DNA of 64,000 nt, from positions 1 through 64,000 of the forward strand of contig NZ_JAMCCX010000094.1 in the NCBI RefSeq assembly GCF_024706985.1, written 5' to 3'. This stretch comes from Alicyclobacillus sp. SP_1. Lineage in GTDB: Bacteria > Bacillota > Bacilli > Alicyclobacillales > Alicyclobacillaceae. Position numbers and translations under genes: made by a program. Shown in pieces: positions 11,092 through 19,030 of this stretch. Positions within the stretch are counted from its first letter, which is position 1. Every line of letters begins with the position of its first letter. A model generated the notes under the pieces. The model ran no database searches. It was not told where the DNA came from and was given only the letters and a program-made list of their open reading frames with translations.

Positions 11092-13545
11092 CTACGCTCC
11101 CGCCGTACTCCGACCGACGATTTTTTTGCGCCGCAACCCTTCCACGCGCGGCAACTTGATGCTGGCCCATTCCGGCTCATACGGCTGCACTTTGGCCACC
11201 ACGACGGTCATGTCGTCGGAAATTTCGCCGAGGTTAACGCGCACCGCCGCTTCTACCAAAGTGTCCGCAATTGATTGCAAGTCTCGGGTGTCCAGTTGCT
11301 CCAATTGCCGCTGCAACCAATCCGTGCGGTCGTAGTGAGCACGCGGCGCGTCGTAAACTCCATCGGAGAGCAACACCAGGATGTCACCTGCCTGTAACTG
11401 CTCCGTGACGGTTTGAACCTCGATGTTTTGAAGAATACCAATCGGAACCCCGTCCCCGGTAATCGACAGAACTTCCTGCCCGCGAAGGATAAACGAAGGG
11501 GCACACCCCACTTTGAGAAAGTCCGCCCGTGCGCTGAAGAGGTCAATGAGAGCGAGATCGAGCGTCGTGAACATCTCGTCTTGATTGCGCAAGAGCAGTG
11601 CTGAATTGATGGTCTGAATCGTCAAGTGTTCATCAAAACCTGCTCGCAGCAGCTTCTTCGCCAATTCAATGGCAGCTTTAGACTCCCTGCGGGCGCGCTC
11701 TCCATTACCCATGCCGTCAGAGACGGCGAGGGCATAACGCCCATTTCCCAAGTCCACCGTGGTGTGCGTGTCCCCGGAGACCAACCGCCCACCTCGCGCT
11801 GCACCGGCGACTGCCGTTTGGACCGTGTATCGGCGCGCGGACGCAAACGTGCAGCGCACGAGGTCATGGTCCTTGGCATCCATGCGCGCGAGAGACACCG
11901 TCTCGTTTAGAATGCCCGACAAGAGCGGAGCCACCATCCGCGTGGCAGTCTCCTCCCCGCCTGCCGCTGGCAATGAGATTTCAATCTCAATTTTGCCTGA
12001 CTCAAGGGAGACAATATGAATGCGGTCAACATACAGGCCGAGTTCCTCAAAACCCGCGAGAATTTGCTCTTCCTCCGACAACGCAATCCGGTCTGAAGTC
12101 TGAATTTGCGCCGAAATGGCGCGAACTACCGCTGCAACTCCACCCAACTGCGAGGCGACCAACGTCCGTTGCTCGTACAGTTTTTTCATCCACTTCTCAT
12201 CACGGTAGGTTAGGTCGAGATTGTATCGAAGGACGCCCATCATCGAATCCAGACGACAGCAACGCTCTTTTAAGTCGGCAGTGGGGAGTGCCTTCCCCCT
12301 CGGACTGACTTCCATCTGGCTGATGGTGTTTGCCATCGCCTGGTAGGTCTGCATGCCTTGCTTATCCCAGCATACCGCTCGGCGCGCGCATCCTCTGCAG
12401 ACTTGATTGGCGCTCGTACTGACCATGTGCGTAACCAGTTGTTGAGCCGAAGCAAACGCATTTTCTCCAGTATCCGCAAACGTCACGGCCAATTCTTCGA
12501 AAACTTGGCCGAACTGCTCGATTTTTTCGGTCATCAGTTGATTCATGCGACGGACTCTATCTCGCTCCGACTGACGGTTCTCCGCCGTCCCCGGGATGAA
12601 CGACGCGAATTCTTCACGGAGACTGCCTGGCGTTAGTAAGTACAGCGTGAACGCCGCCAAGGCTGCACCAGCAGTCGCGAAAAGGCCGTGCCAATCAGGA
12701 GAAGTAGCCATCGACAAAACGACCACGGAGAGAAAGAACGACACGCCCATCCAAAACCGATTCGTCTCTTTCATAAGCCCCGCGAGAAAGCCCCCGAAAC
12801 CGCAGACCGCGGCGTCCGCCAAGGTGCCATTGTGACTCAACATTGAAAGTAGGCTGAGCAAAATGGCAGCTGCGACAGCAATCCCCATGCCTCCGCAGGC
12901 TAACATCAGTACCATCCAGTCGACGGCGACCGTCGCGACCGACACGCCGTGAACCGTCCATTGCGACAAGCCCATAACGAACGACCCCGCGAGAATAACG
13001 AGCGAGACGACCTGTTCACTGCGCAGTTCTTTCGACGACTCGGGAGCGAGAAAGAGTCCGATGCACTGAATGAAAATCAGCCCAAGAAGCGTCACCAGAG
13101 CGGCGTCGGCAAGAGCCAGCATCAAGTCCATTTTGGTCCAGACTGTGCCGATGACCAGTAGGTTAGAGAGAAGTGCTACACTTCCGGCCAAAAGCGGGAT
13201 AAACCGATAATTGACCGTTTTTTGCTTAAGAACGTAGCGGCGCGCGAGCCGGTACAAGACGAATTGCAGGAGCATCAAGAGCGCCGTGGGCAGACCCCCA
13301 ACCATCCAAGCACCAAGAGCGGCTGCATACCCGGCCGTTCGCGTTGCACGGCCGCCCCGCTCATTGAGAATGACAAAGAATGCAAATCCAAAGGGAGAGA
13401 TGACGTGAAGAATCGAGGCACGTCCCAGCACGAAGGCAATCAGAGCAAGTAGAATGAAGCGGCGCCAAGAGCGCAGTTGAAGGCGGGTGGTCCTTGGCGA
13501 TTCGCTGGAACGATGAGCATTGCCCACGAGCGATAAGTGCGACAT
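11092..13545 (-). CDS. spoIIE: Stage II sporulation protein E (PP2C phosphatase)
   Basis: Dephosphorylates SpoIIAA in the forespore and so releases sigma-F; also associates with the polar FtsZ ring. The 817-aa protein has about ten N-terminal membrane helices (residues 25-310), a central regulatory region with a cysteine pair cluster CRGCARRAVC, and a C-terminal PP2C domain with VSDGMGNG and LLSDGVYDA metal-binding motifs. The frame is open 43 codons further upstream, but the ATG at 13545 follows GGAAGGGG at good spacing and lies downstream of the promoter. Length is close to the 827 aa of B. subtilis. The promoter and 0A boxes are listed separately. Confidence 0.96.
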   Translation of the reverse strand: MSHLSLVGNAHRSSESPRTTRLQLRSWRRFILLALIAFVLGRASILHVISPFGFAFFVILNERGGRATRTAGYAAALGAWMVGGLPTALLMLLQFVLYRLARRYVLKQKTVNYRFIPLLAGSVALLSNLLVIGTVWTKMDLMLALADAALVTLLGLIFIQCIGLFLAPESSKELRSEQVVSLVILAGSFVMGLSQWTVHGVSVATVAVDWMVLMLACGGMGIAVAAAILLSLLSMLSHNGTLADAAVCGFGGFLAGLMKETNRFWMGVSFFLSVVVLSMATSPDWHGLFATAGAALAAFTLYLLTPGSLREEFASFIPGTAENRQSERDRVRRMNQLMTEKIEQFGQVFEELAVTFADTGENAFASAQQLVTHMVSTSANQVCRGCARRAVCWDKQGMQTYQAMANTISQMEVSPRGKALPTADLKERCCRLDSMMGVLRYNLDLTYRDEKWMKKLYEQRTLVASQLGGVAAVVRAISAQIQTSDRIALSEEEQILAGFEELGLYVDRIHIVSLESGKIEIEISLPAAGGEETATRMVAPLLSGILNETVSLARMDAKDHDLVRCTFASARRYTVQTAVAGAARGGRLVSGDTHTTVDLGNGRYALAVSDGMGNGERARRESKAAIELAKKLLRAGFDEHLTIQTINSALLLRNQDEMFTTLDLALIDLFSARADFLKVGCAPSFILRGQEVLSITGDGVPIGILQNIEVQTVTEQLQAGDILVLLSDGVYDAPRAHYDRTDWLQRQLEQLDTRDLQSIADTLVEAAVRVNLGEISDDMTVVVAKVQPYEPEWASIKLPRVEGLRRKKIVGRSTAGA

Positions 13546-13577
13546 CGTATGGTCCCCTTCCTGTCCTATGTATGGCC

Positions 13578-13610
13578 AGTATAGGTGGCACATGCCGCTG
13601 ATTTTGTCAG
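13578..13610 (-). promoter_or_regulatory. spoIIE promoter, sigma-A type with 21-bp spacer
   Basis: The minus strand carries CTGACA (13605-13610) and TATACT (13578-13583) separated by exactly 21 bp, 33 bases upstream of the spoIIE ATG. In B. subtilis spoIIE and spoIIG are known for this abnormally long spacer, which makes the promoter dependent on phosphorylated Spo0A. Confidence 0.75.
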
Positions 13611-13636
13611 ACTCCGTAGGCTCGAGAGAAAAATCT

Positions 13637-13673
13637 TGCGACAGATTCCCCTGTTTGCCAAGACAATTCGCCA
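13637..13673 (-). promoter_or_regulatory. Candidate Spo0A boxes upstream of spoIIE
   Basis: The minus strand has TGGCGAA (13667-13673), a match to the 0A-box consensus TGNCGAA, and TGTCGCA (13637-13643), one mismatch. They lie 27-63 bp upstream of the -35, where activating 0A boxes are expected. Confidence 0.55.
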
Positions 13674-13726
13674 CATTTTGCGAAGTGGCTAGGAGCGGTT
13701 CAAATCCCCGGCCGTCGAACGCTCGC

Positions 13727-13732
13727 TATAAT
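13727..13732 (+). promoter_or_regulatory. -10 element for the plus-strand deaminase gene
   Basis: TATAAT stands 47 bases before the GTG start of the deaminase. No good -35 is seen at 16-18 bp, so this is a partial promoter call. It is divergent from spoIIE. Confidence 0.4.
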
Positions 13733-13778
13733 GGGAGTATGTCGACGCATCCGATAGGATGGGAAAGGAGATTTTATC

Positions 13779-14291
13779 GTGGATGTTTTCAATCCGCAGA
13801 AACCGACAAGAATGAGTTGGGATGAGTTTTTTGCGTCTCTGAGTCGGTTGATGTCGATCCGGTCAACCTGCACACGTTTAGCAGTAGGCTGCCTACTCAT
13901 TCGCGACCGACGCATCATCGCAAGCGGATACAATGGGTCTCTGAAAGGGGATGTACACTGTATCGATGTGGGTTGCAAGATTGTGGACGGTCACTGCGTG
14001 CGCACCATTCACGCCGAGCAGAACGCCTTACTGCAATGCGCTCGCTTCGGTATTGCCACGGAGGGAGCGCATCTGTATGTAACTCACCAGCCTTGTCTTC
14101 AGTGTACAAAGAGCCTGATTCAAGCCGGTATCGCAGAGATTTTTTACGAAACCCCCTACCGCGAGGATGCATACGCGAAGGAGTTGCTGAAGTTCGCCGG
14201 AGTCTCTGTGCATCGAGTCCAGAGCCGGCTAGACCTCCTGGTGACGACTCAAACTCCGAATCCCACAACTGAAGAAATGAATGAGGAGTGA
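13779..14291 (+). CDS. Deoxycytidylate deaminase family protein (ComEB-like)
   Basis: A 170-aa zinc-dependent cytidine/deoxycytidylate deaminase that probably turns dCMP into dUMP. Zinc ligands are visible as HAE (78-80) and PCLQC (105-109). The structural zinc-binding segment of dCMP deaminases, Cys and His residues between 60 and 75, is also present. Starts at GTG with GGGAAAGGAG upstream. It is divergent from spoIIE and is followed directly by a tiny ORF and cmpA. In B. subtilis comEB is in the comE operon, so the location here is different and the symbol is not transferred. Confidence 0.9.
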   Translation: MDVFNPQKPTRMSWDEFFASLSRLMSIRSTCTRLAVGCLLIRDRRIIASGYNGSLKGDVHCIDVGCKIVDGHCVRTIHAEQNALLQCARFGIATEGAHLYVTHQPCLQCTKSLIQAGIAEIFYETPYREDAYAKELLKFAGVSVHRVQSRLDLLVTTQTPNPTTEEMNEE

Positions 14292-14294
14292 CGC

Positions 14295-14387
14295 GTGACA
14301 AGCTCGACTTGCGTACACTGTGAGCAAACGGAGTCTAACTCTGCTGCCATCGACCGTTTACACATCACGAGTCAACGAGGTGGGTAA
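14295..14387 (+). CDS. Possible 30-aa peptide with a CxxC pair
   Basis: Three bases after the deaminase stop a GTG follows GAGGAG with a 6-base spacer and opens 30 codons ending in TAA three bases before the cmpA ATG. The peptide begins MTSSTCVHCEQ and has one CxxC pair; nothing else is recognisable. The good ribosome site and the tight fit between two genes favour translation, perhaps only to couple cmpA. No family assignment. Confidence 0.35.
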   Translation: MTSSTCVHCEQTESNSAAIDRLHITSQRGG

Positions 14388-14390
14388 AGC

Positions 14391-14513
14391 ATGCCAGAGT
14401 GGTTGCGCAGTCAACTGAAACGAGCGTTTCTCAATCGCGATGCAAAATCCATACAGATGTTGAACGCAGCATTTTTCCGCTATCGCAGCAAGTCAACGGA
14501 AAACGCTCAATAA
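14391..14513 (+). CDS. cmpA: Cortex morphogenetic protein CmpA
   Basis: A 40-aa protein, MPEWLRSQLKRAFLNRDAK at its start and ending FFRYRSKSTENAQ. It matches the short CmpA family (about 37 aa in B. subtilis) in the MPxWLxxQxxRAF opening, the central QMLN and the aromatic-basic FFRYRSK segment. CmpA is a mother-cell adaptor that promotes ClpXP degradation of SpoIVA when coats are misassembled, a quality check in spore envelope assembly. A GAGGTGG ribosome site precedes the ATG by 7 bases. It is probably co-transcribed with the deaminase. Identification is from memory of the family, not from an alignment. Confidence 0.82.
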   Translation: MPEWLRSQLKRAFLNRDAKSIQMLNAAFFRYRSKSTENAQ

Positions 14514-14605
14514 TGGAATCATCCTCTGTATCAGCCGAGTTGCATTTTTGACACAGACAATAGCGACCAAAAGCGGGCGTATGTCGGACGTAGCACTGGG
14601 CGTAT

Positions 14606-14809
14606 CTACAACTCCAGTCGCCCATCCATCCGCTCGCCCGAAAATTTTTTGCAGATGTTGTTCAAGACATCTAGCGTAACCGGACCCAACTGCGCTTTGT
14701 ACATGTCCAACGAAATGTAGCAGCCATCTCTCTGGTTGATATCGGAGAACCTCAACAAGACACGTTCCTCATTCGCCAACGAATACTCCAAATAATAAAA
14801 ATCCTCCAC
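14606..14809 (-). CDS. Small hypothetical protein (67 aa)
   Basis: Unrecognised. The open frame continues upstream through the yabR terminator, but an AAGGAGG site 9 bases before GTG at 14809 sets a convincing start. The 67-aa product (beginning with VEDFYYLEYSLANEERVLL, acidic and aromatic) has no membrane helix or signal; a helical C-terminal half (GPVTLDVLNNICKKF) follows a short beta-like section. It lies just beyond the yabR terminator on the same strand, and convergent with cmpA. Confidence 0.6.
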   Translation of the reverse strand: MEDFYYLEYSLANEERVLLRFSDINQRDGCYISLDMYKAQLGPVTLDVLNNICKKFSGERMDGRLEL

Positions 14810-14849
14810 GAGGATATTCCTCCTTGTCTTAATCCGTGTCAGAGAAAAA

Positions 14850-14883
14850 CAGGGCGCCTCGTTGCGCCCTGTTTTTCTCTCCA
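14850..14883 (-). terminator. Intrinsic terminator after yabR
   Basis: AACAGGGCGC pairs with GCGCCCTGTT around a 6-base loop and is flanked by TTTTTCT on both sides, so it can stop transcription from yabR on the minus strand. It separates yabR from the 67-aa gene. Confidence 0.85.
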
Positions 14884-14903
14884 ATCACTCTGTTCTTATT
14901 CTG

Positions 14904-15317
14904 TTAACCACGACGTCCACCGCGGCCTCCACGTTTGGACTCGCTGCGACGGAGAGCTTGCAACCGTTCCTCGCTGTCTTTCATGAACCGAGACATTTTG
15001 TCTTCAAATGTCATCCGGTGAGGAATATGTCCACTTCGTCCGCGATGCCCAGAATCTCGCGTCGGTCGTACAGCAGGCGCACTGTCATCCGCTTGACGGA
15101 TGGACAATCCAATCTTGCCGCTCGGGTCCACATTGATTACCTTCACAGTGACTTCTTGATTCAACTGCAAGTGCTCGCGAATTTCCTTCACGTAGCTGTT
15201 TGACACCTCAGAGATGTGTACGAGACCTGTTTCGCCTCCCGGCAAAAGGACAAATGCGCCAAAATTCGTGATACCCGTAATCTTTCCAGACAATTTGCTG
15301 CCGACCTCAATGGACAT
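14904..15317 (-). CDS. yabR: S1 RNA-binding domain protein YabR
   Basis: A 137-aa protein with one S1 domain at residues 4-75 (GSKLSGKITGITNFGAFV, GLVHISEVS, KIGLSIRQ). The second half is basic, arginine- and glycine-rich and ends RGGRGGRRG, a nucleic-acid-binding tail. An ATG at 15317 preceded by AAGGAGG is the start; the frame upstream is non-conserved. It follows divIC, as in B. subtilis where yabR lies between divIC and spoIIE. It probably binds RNA or the ribosome; the precise role is not known. Confidence 0.92.
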   Translation of the reverse strand: MSIEVGSKLSGKITGITNFGAFVLLPGGETGLVHISEVSNSYVKEIREHLQLNQEVTVKVINVDPSGKIGLSIRQADDSAPAVRPTRDSGHRGRSGHIPHRMTFEDKMSRFMKDSEERLQALRRSESKRGGRGGRRG

Positions 15318-15425
15318 ACAGACAAGCTTCCTCCTTAGAATTTTAAACGCTACCAATATACAGTATAGAGAACGAGAAAAAAACGTGTCAAGCAAGGGAG
15401 GAAGAAAGCAGATTTGGGCGTCTGT

Positions 15426-15773
15426 CTAACGTCCGCCAATCGTAAACGGTACTTGACCAGGCATTACCAAATTCATATGCGAAGCTGCGTAGTTTTCTAT
15501 AAATTGCTTCGAATGCAACTCCACGACTTGCTTTTGCAAATCTTGATGCACTACTTTCAATTGCGTCAACTTACTGGCCAACTCCGCATGCTGCATCTCC
15601 AAATTCTGCAACATGGGGCGTTGAAAGGTGACATAGTGGAATGCTGCCCACCCACAGACAACCGCAACCGCCACATACCTAAGTTTAAACAAACGGCGCT
15701 TCAATGATGCCTTGCTGGAGACAGCGTTGACACTGCCCATTCTAGGGGACACACGCGGATTAGAGCTCGGCAA
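15426..15773 (-). CDS. divIC: Septum formation initiator DivIC
   Basis: A bitopic divisome protein that works with FtsL and DivIB at the septum. The 115-aa product has a basic cytoplasmic start (SLKRRLFKLRY), one membrane helix (residues 31-48, VAVAVVCGWAAFHYV) and an extracytoplasmic coiled coil (LEMQHAELASKLTQLKVVHQDL). AAGGAG precedes a TTG at 15773 by 9 bases and this is the preferred start; the frame upstream overlaps yabQ. Size is close to the 125 aa of B. subtilis DivIC, and neighbours yabQ and yabR agree. Confidence 0.85.
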   Translation of the reverse strand: MPSSNPRVSPRMGSVNAVSSKASLKRRLFKLRYVAVAVVCGWAAFHYVTFQRPMLQNLEMQHAELASKLTQLKVVHQDLQKQVVELHSKQFIENYAASHMNLVMPGQVPFTIGGR

Positions 15774-15811
15774 TACCAATCTCTCCTTGGGGCCAACCAG
15801 CTCGTCAAGGC

Positions 15812-16399
15812 CTAAGTTTCGCGGGATCGCTGCTTCAATAGGTTCGACAGGCGATTCCAGAATCCTTCCCACCGAAGACCGACTTGATTCCAAAAGTTTT
15901 TGGTTGCTCGGTAATTGCTGGAGAGTGGAAAAAACAAAACCCGAAGAACGAGCTTCAGCGTCCACACTAAGACGTCTTCCAGTTTGACGCCGATTCGATA
16001 ACCCGCCCGTGCCCCCTCAAACCCTATTTTCAGGATATACCAAAATGGATTCCAGACAAGCCATCGAAATGTTCTCCAAACGATTCGCAACAGGTACGCA
16101 ACGAACCGTACGAGCGCATCCGCACTGCCAATCACGACACGGCGAATAGAGATTCGATAGAGCAGATAGCCGACCAGCAGGATGCCAAACGTATACATGC
16201 GAAATCTTCCGCTGTCAGTCGCCAGCGAACAGCGAAAAACCACTGCGGCGGCCACCACCCAGAAGAAAATATCCAGACTTGGGCGAATTCGGCGTAGCCA
16301 TCTGCTACTCCCGAGAACCGTATTGTAAAAGTCAAACACAGTCCCCATGCCAAATCCGATGGCCGTCATTCCGAGCATGTAGAGCACCGTTGAATTCAT
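15812..16399 (-). CDS. yabQ: Spore cortex biosynthesis protein YabQ
   Basis: A 195-aa integral membrane protein needed for spore cortex formation in B. subtilis, acting in the mother-cell-derived outer forespore membrane. About four to five hydrophobic segments are visible (residues 5-25, 42-58, 68-86, 115-127 and 145-160). The GMTAIGFGMGTVFDFYN opening is characteristic. It is 4 bases downstream of yabP and forms the yabP-yabQ-divIC-yabR run seen in Bacillus. Expression in the mother cell under sigma-E would be expected. Confidence 0.9.
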   Translation of the reverse strand: MNSTVLYMLGMTAIGFGMGTVFDFYNTVLGSSRWLRRIRPSLDIFFWVVAAAVVFRCSLATDSGRFRMYTFGILLVGYLLYRISIRRVVIGSADALVRFVAYLLRIVWRTFRWLVWNPFWYILKIGFEGARAGYRIGVKLEDVLVWTLKLVLRVLFFPLSSNYRATKNFWNQVGLRWEGFWNRLSNLLKQRSRET

Positions 16400-16403
16400 C
16401 TCA

Positions 16404-16670
16404 TCACCACTTCAGACGGGTTGTCAAACCCCTCTTCTTTTTCGATTCAGGAAGGTATTGCATCCCCGTAACCAAGCCCTCGATGATGACGTGCCCCGAT
16501 TCCAAATCGAGATGCTTCATGTGCAGGTCCGTCCCGTGCACCTGCAACACACCAGCACTCGTCGTCAGTGTGAACTCAGTGATATCAAAACTCTCCACGC
16601 TGGTTACGCCCGTAATCTCGGCACGTTGCCTGTTTTCCAATTGCACGTGATGTACAGACGCATCGGACAT
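16404..16670 (-). CDS. yabP: Sporulation protein YabP
   Basis: An 88-aa soluble protein of the YabP/YqfC family, required with YabQ for cortex formation. It shows the beta-rich core VTSVESFDITEFTLTTSAGV and GTDLHMKHLDLESGHVIIEG, which is diagnostic. The ATG at 16670 has a textbook AGGAGGTG site; codons further upstream in frame are not family-like. A CATAAATT sequence about 44 bases upstream resembles a sigma-E -10 (CATACAAT), but I see no clear -35. It is the first gene after the rqcP terminator. Confidence 0.92.
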   Translation of the reverse strand: MSDASVHHVQLENRQRAEITGVTSVESFDITEFTLTTSAGVLQVHGTDLHMKHLDLESGHVIIEGLVTGMQYLPESKKKRGLTTRLKW

Positions 16671-16791
16671 CGGCGCACACCTCCTGACCTGTTCGTCCCC
16701 TCTAAATTTATGCTTTCCGCTCCGAGTTAGACCTTTTGATGTCTGCAGAGAATGGTGTTGGTCAAAGAAAGCGACCATTCCCGGCGCACCA

Positions 16792-16826
16792 AAAAGAGAA
16801 GCCGCATTGACTCTGCGGCTTCTCCT
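16792..16826 (-). terminator. Intrinsic terminator after rqcP
   Basis: GAGAAGCCGCA pairs with TGCGGCTTCTC around a 7-base loop and is followed by TTTTT on the minus strand. It ends the hup-rqcP transcript before yabP. Confidence 0.9.
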
Positions 16827-16893
16827 GTGAAGATTCCCTCGACAACCTGATTCCCGCGCCGTGCATGGTCGATGAGTTGCGGCAAAGAACAAC

Positions 16894-17205
16894 CTACTTC
16901 AATCCGTTAGGGTCTTCCTCTGCGTCATCAAGGAACGCGTGGTCCGTATGCTCTAGTTTTTCTTCAGACAACAACTCATACATGGATGCTGCCTGTTCTT
17001 TGCGCGGGTTCTCCATCAGAGCGACGATGGCTACGCGCACACGCTTGTGTCCATAGCGAATCGACAATTCATCTCCCACTTGAACGACAGAACTGCTCTT
17101 CGCTACTCGAGTCCCAATGGTAACCCGGCCAGCATCACACAATTCTTTTGCGAGCGTGCGCCGCTTCACCAGTCGCGACACTTTCAAAAATTTATCAAGG
17201 CGCAA
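16894..17205 (-). CDS. rqcP: S4-domain ribosome rescue factor RqcP (YabO)
   Basis: A 103-aa S4 RNA-binding protein that, with RqcH, supports alanine tailing of stalled nascent chains on 50S subunits. The S4 domain occupies residues 1-60: MRLDKFLKVSRLVKRRT, LCDAGRVTIG and VQVGDELSIRYG. The start is a TTG directly after the hup stop (TAATTG), with AAGGAG about 12 bases upstream. An acidic tail (DDAEEDPNGLK) follows. Position between hup/mazG and yabP matches yabO of B. subtilis. Confidence 0.92.
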   Translation of the reverse strand: MRLDKFLKVSRLVKRRTLAKELCDAGRVTIGTRVAKSSSVVQVGDELSIRYGHKRVRVAIVALMENPRKEQAASMYELLSEEKLEHTDHAFLDDAEEDPNGLK

Positions 17206-17478
17206 TTACTTTGTAAGCTCCTTCAATTTGTTTCCAGGCTTAAATGCGGGAATGGTTGCTGCCGGAATTTCAATCGTCTCTCCAGTTTGTGGATTACGCC
17301 CAGAACGGGCCGACCGAGAGCGGGTCTCAAAGGTTCCAAACCCAATGACCTGAACCTTATCTCCTTCACGTAACGCGTCTTCAATGCATTCAAACACGCT
17401 ATTCACGGCCATCTCTGCTTCTTTCTTCTTCAAACCAGACTTCTCTGCGACTTTATTAACCAAATCTGCCTTATTCAC
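17206..17478 (-). CDS. hup: DNA-binding protein HU
   Basis: A 90-aa nucleoid protein that bends DNA as a dimer. It shows MNKADLVNKVAEKSGLKKK, the GFGTFETRSRSARSGRNPQT beta-arm and the C-terminal PAFKPGNKLKE typical of HU. Length is exactly that of the family. It lies in the yabN-hup-rqcP run; in B. subtilis the hbs gene is elsewhere, so this placement is a variation found in other Bacilli and Clostridia. Confidence 0.95.
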   Translation of the reverse strand: MNKADLVNKVAEKSGLKKKEAEMAVNSVFECIEDALREGDKVQVIGFGTFETRSRSARSGRNPQTGETIEIPAATIPAFKPGNKLKELTK

Positions 17479-17559
17479 TCCGTAAGTGCCCCCTTCATGG
17501 GAATATCGGAAAAAGTATTCGTGCTTATCCGCCAGATTCCTGCCAAAAAATCCACTTCG

Positions 17560-19011
17560 CTATAATTTCGCCGATTTCCACAGCTCATTCAAGCTTTCCG
17601 GGGAATAATCACCCCATGTTTTGCCTACCTCTCGCATCTCTTGTTCCATTTTCAGGAATCTAGTTTCAAACTTTACATTCGCCCTATGTAAAGCTTGATG
17701 AAACGAAATATGATACCAGCGAGCCACGTTGACCAAGGAGAACAGGATGTCACCAAACTCGTCCATGCGCGAGTCGGAACTACCCGACTGACACTCTTGT
17801 GCAAATTCATTTATTTCCTCTTTTACTTTTTCTAAAACATCCTCTGCTCTTTGCCAATCAAATCCGACGGAAGCGGCTCGTGTCTGAATTTCTTCCGCAA
17901 CTTCATAGGCCGGTCTCCCGACCTTCAAGTTAGCAAGGAGCGACTCGTCCTCGGCTGTGTCTCCCTCGGTGCGTTTCACCTCATTCCAGCGACTTAGAGC
18001 CTCTTCTGCATTCCCAGCAGGTACCTCACCAAACACATGCGGATGGCGGCGAATCAACTTTTGCGACAGTGTGGCCGCAACGTCGCGAAAGTCGAAGTCT
18101 CCAGCTTCTGCGGCAATTTGAGCGTGCAACAGAACCTGCATCAGCAGGTCTCCGAGCTCAGACTCCAAATTCGCCATATCATCGCGGAGAACCGCATCCA
18201 TCACTTCATACGCCTCTTCCAAAGCATATGGCAAGAGAGATTCATGCGTCTGTGCTCTGTCCCACGGACAACCATCCGGAGCCCGCAGGCGAGCCATCAA
18301 TTCCACAGCATACGCAGGGTCCCGCAACAAAACATCAGTGCGAGCGGTCGGTGGTAGATAAACCGTGGTCAAGTGGTCGAAGCTTGCTTCCACGTCTAGC
18401 TCGTAAAGCGGTACAACGACCTTCTCGGTCAAGTCAGGCACTCCGGCCGCCGTGACGACCGTCACCGGATAATCGTCTGGATATACCGCCATGAGGGTCA
18501 ACTTGACATCCGAGGCGACCTCTTTTGAAAATACTTGTGCCACCACCGTATGAAGTCGCGGCTGCAAACACCCGTCTACCAACGCCGTCGCATCCAAGAG
18601 AAGAAAACCTTCGATGGGATCCACATGAAGTTCCGTCCAGAGTTCATCCAAGAACGAGTGTCCTGGTCCGACATGAACTTCCACGGAAGTCCCCGCCGCG
18701 CGAGCGACTAACGTCTGGACCGATTGCTCCGCTACAAGCGGATGCCCAGGTACCGCATAGACGACGTCTTCCATCTCGGCCATCGCTAGCAATTTCTCCG
18801 CCATGGCATTGTACAGTTCCTCAAATTGGTCAATTTGTTCGTACAACGTGTCAAAAGATGTGAATGGTATTCCATGTTTTTCTAAGTCCAACACGCACGG
18901 GTGCACTTGCGTGCGCAGGACCACGCGCTTCCCCGAAGCGAGCAATGTCCACGCACCTCTTGGTATTCCTTCTGCGGATCCCGGTCCCAATCCTACGACA
19001 TCAATGCGCAT
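17560..19011 (-). CDS. mazG: YabN: tetrapyrrole-methylase-like domain fused to MazG pyrophosphohydrolase
   Basis: A 483-aa fusion. Residues 1-220 form a SAM-dependent tetrapyrrole methylase fold (RIDVVGLGPGSAEGIPRGAW; VVYAVPGHPLVAEQSV), whose activity is unproven. Residues 230-483 hold tandem MazG modules with the metal-binding EEAYEVMDAV and ESELGDLLMQVLLHA and a second copy (EINEFAQECQ, DEFGDILFSLVNVARW). It hydrolyses nucleoside triphosphates to monophosphates and is thought to clear damaged or non-canonical NTPs. Position between the SpoVB-like gene and hup follows yabM-yabN-yabO. Confidence 0.93.
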   Translation of the reverse strand: MRIDVVGLGPGSAEGIPRGAWTLLASGKRVVLRTQVHPCVLDLEKHGIPFTSFDTLYEQIDQFEELYNAMAEKLLAMAEMEDVVYAVPGHPLVAEQSVQTLVARAAGTSVEVHVGPGHSFLDELWTELHVDPIEGFLLLDATALVDGCLQPRLHTVVAQVFSKEVASDVKLTLMAVYPDDYPVTVVTAAGVPDLTEKVVVPLYELDVEASFDHLTTVYLPPTARTDVLLRDPAYAVELMARLRAPDGCPWDRAQTHESLLPYALEEAYEVMDAVLRDDMANLESELGDLLMQVLLHAQIAAEAGDFDFRDVAATLSQKLIRRHPHVFGEVPAGNAEEALSRWNEVKRTEGDTAEDESLLANLKVGRPAYEVAEEIQTRAASVGFDWQRAEDVLEKVKEEINEFAQECQSGSSDSRMDEFGDILFSLVNVARWYHISFHQALHRANVKFETRFLKMEQEMREVGKTWGDYSPESLNELWKSAKL

Positions 19012-19030
19012 GTTTTCTTTCCGTCCTTTG

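Noticed and set aside
13690-13722. Sequence resembling a tRNA T-arm (GGTTCAAATCC)
   Set aside because: The flanking bases do not form the T stem, and no acceptor or anticodon arm fits.
14431-14625. 64-aa cysteine-rich minus-strand ORF
   Set aside because: It is antisense to cmpA and overlaps the 3' end of the 67-aa gene; no ribosome site was seen.
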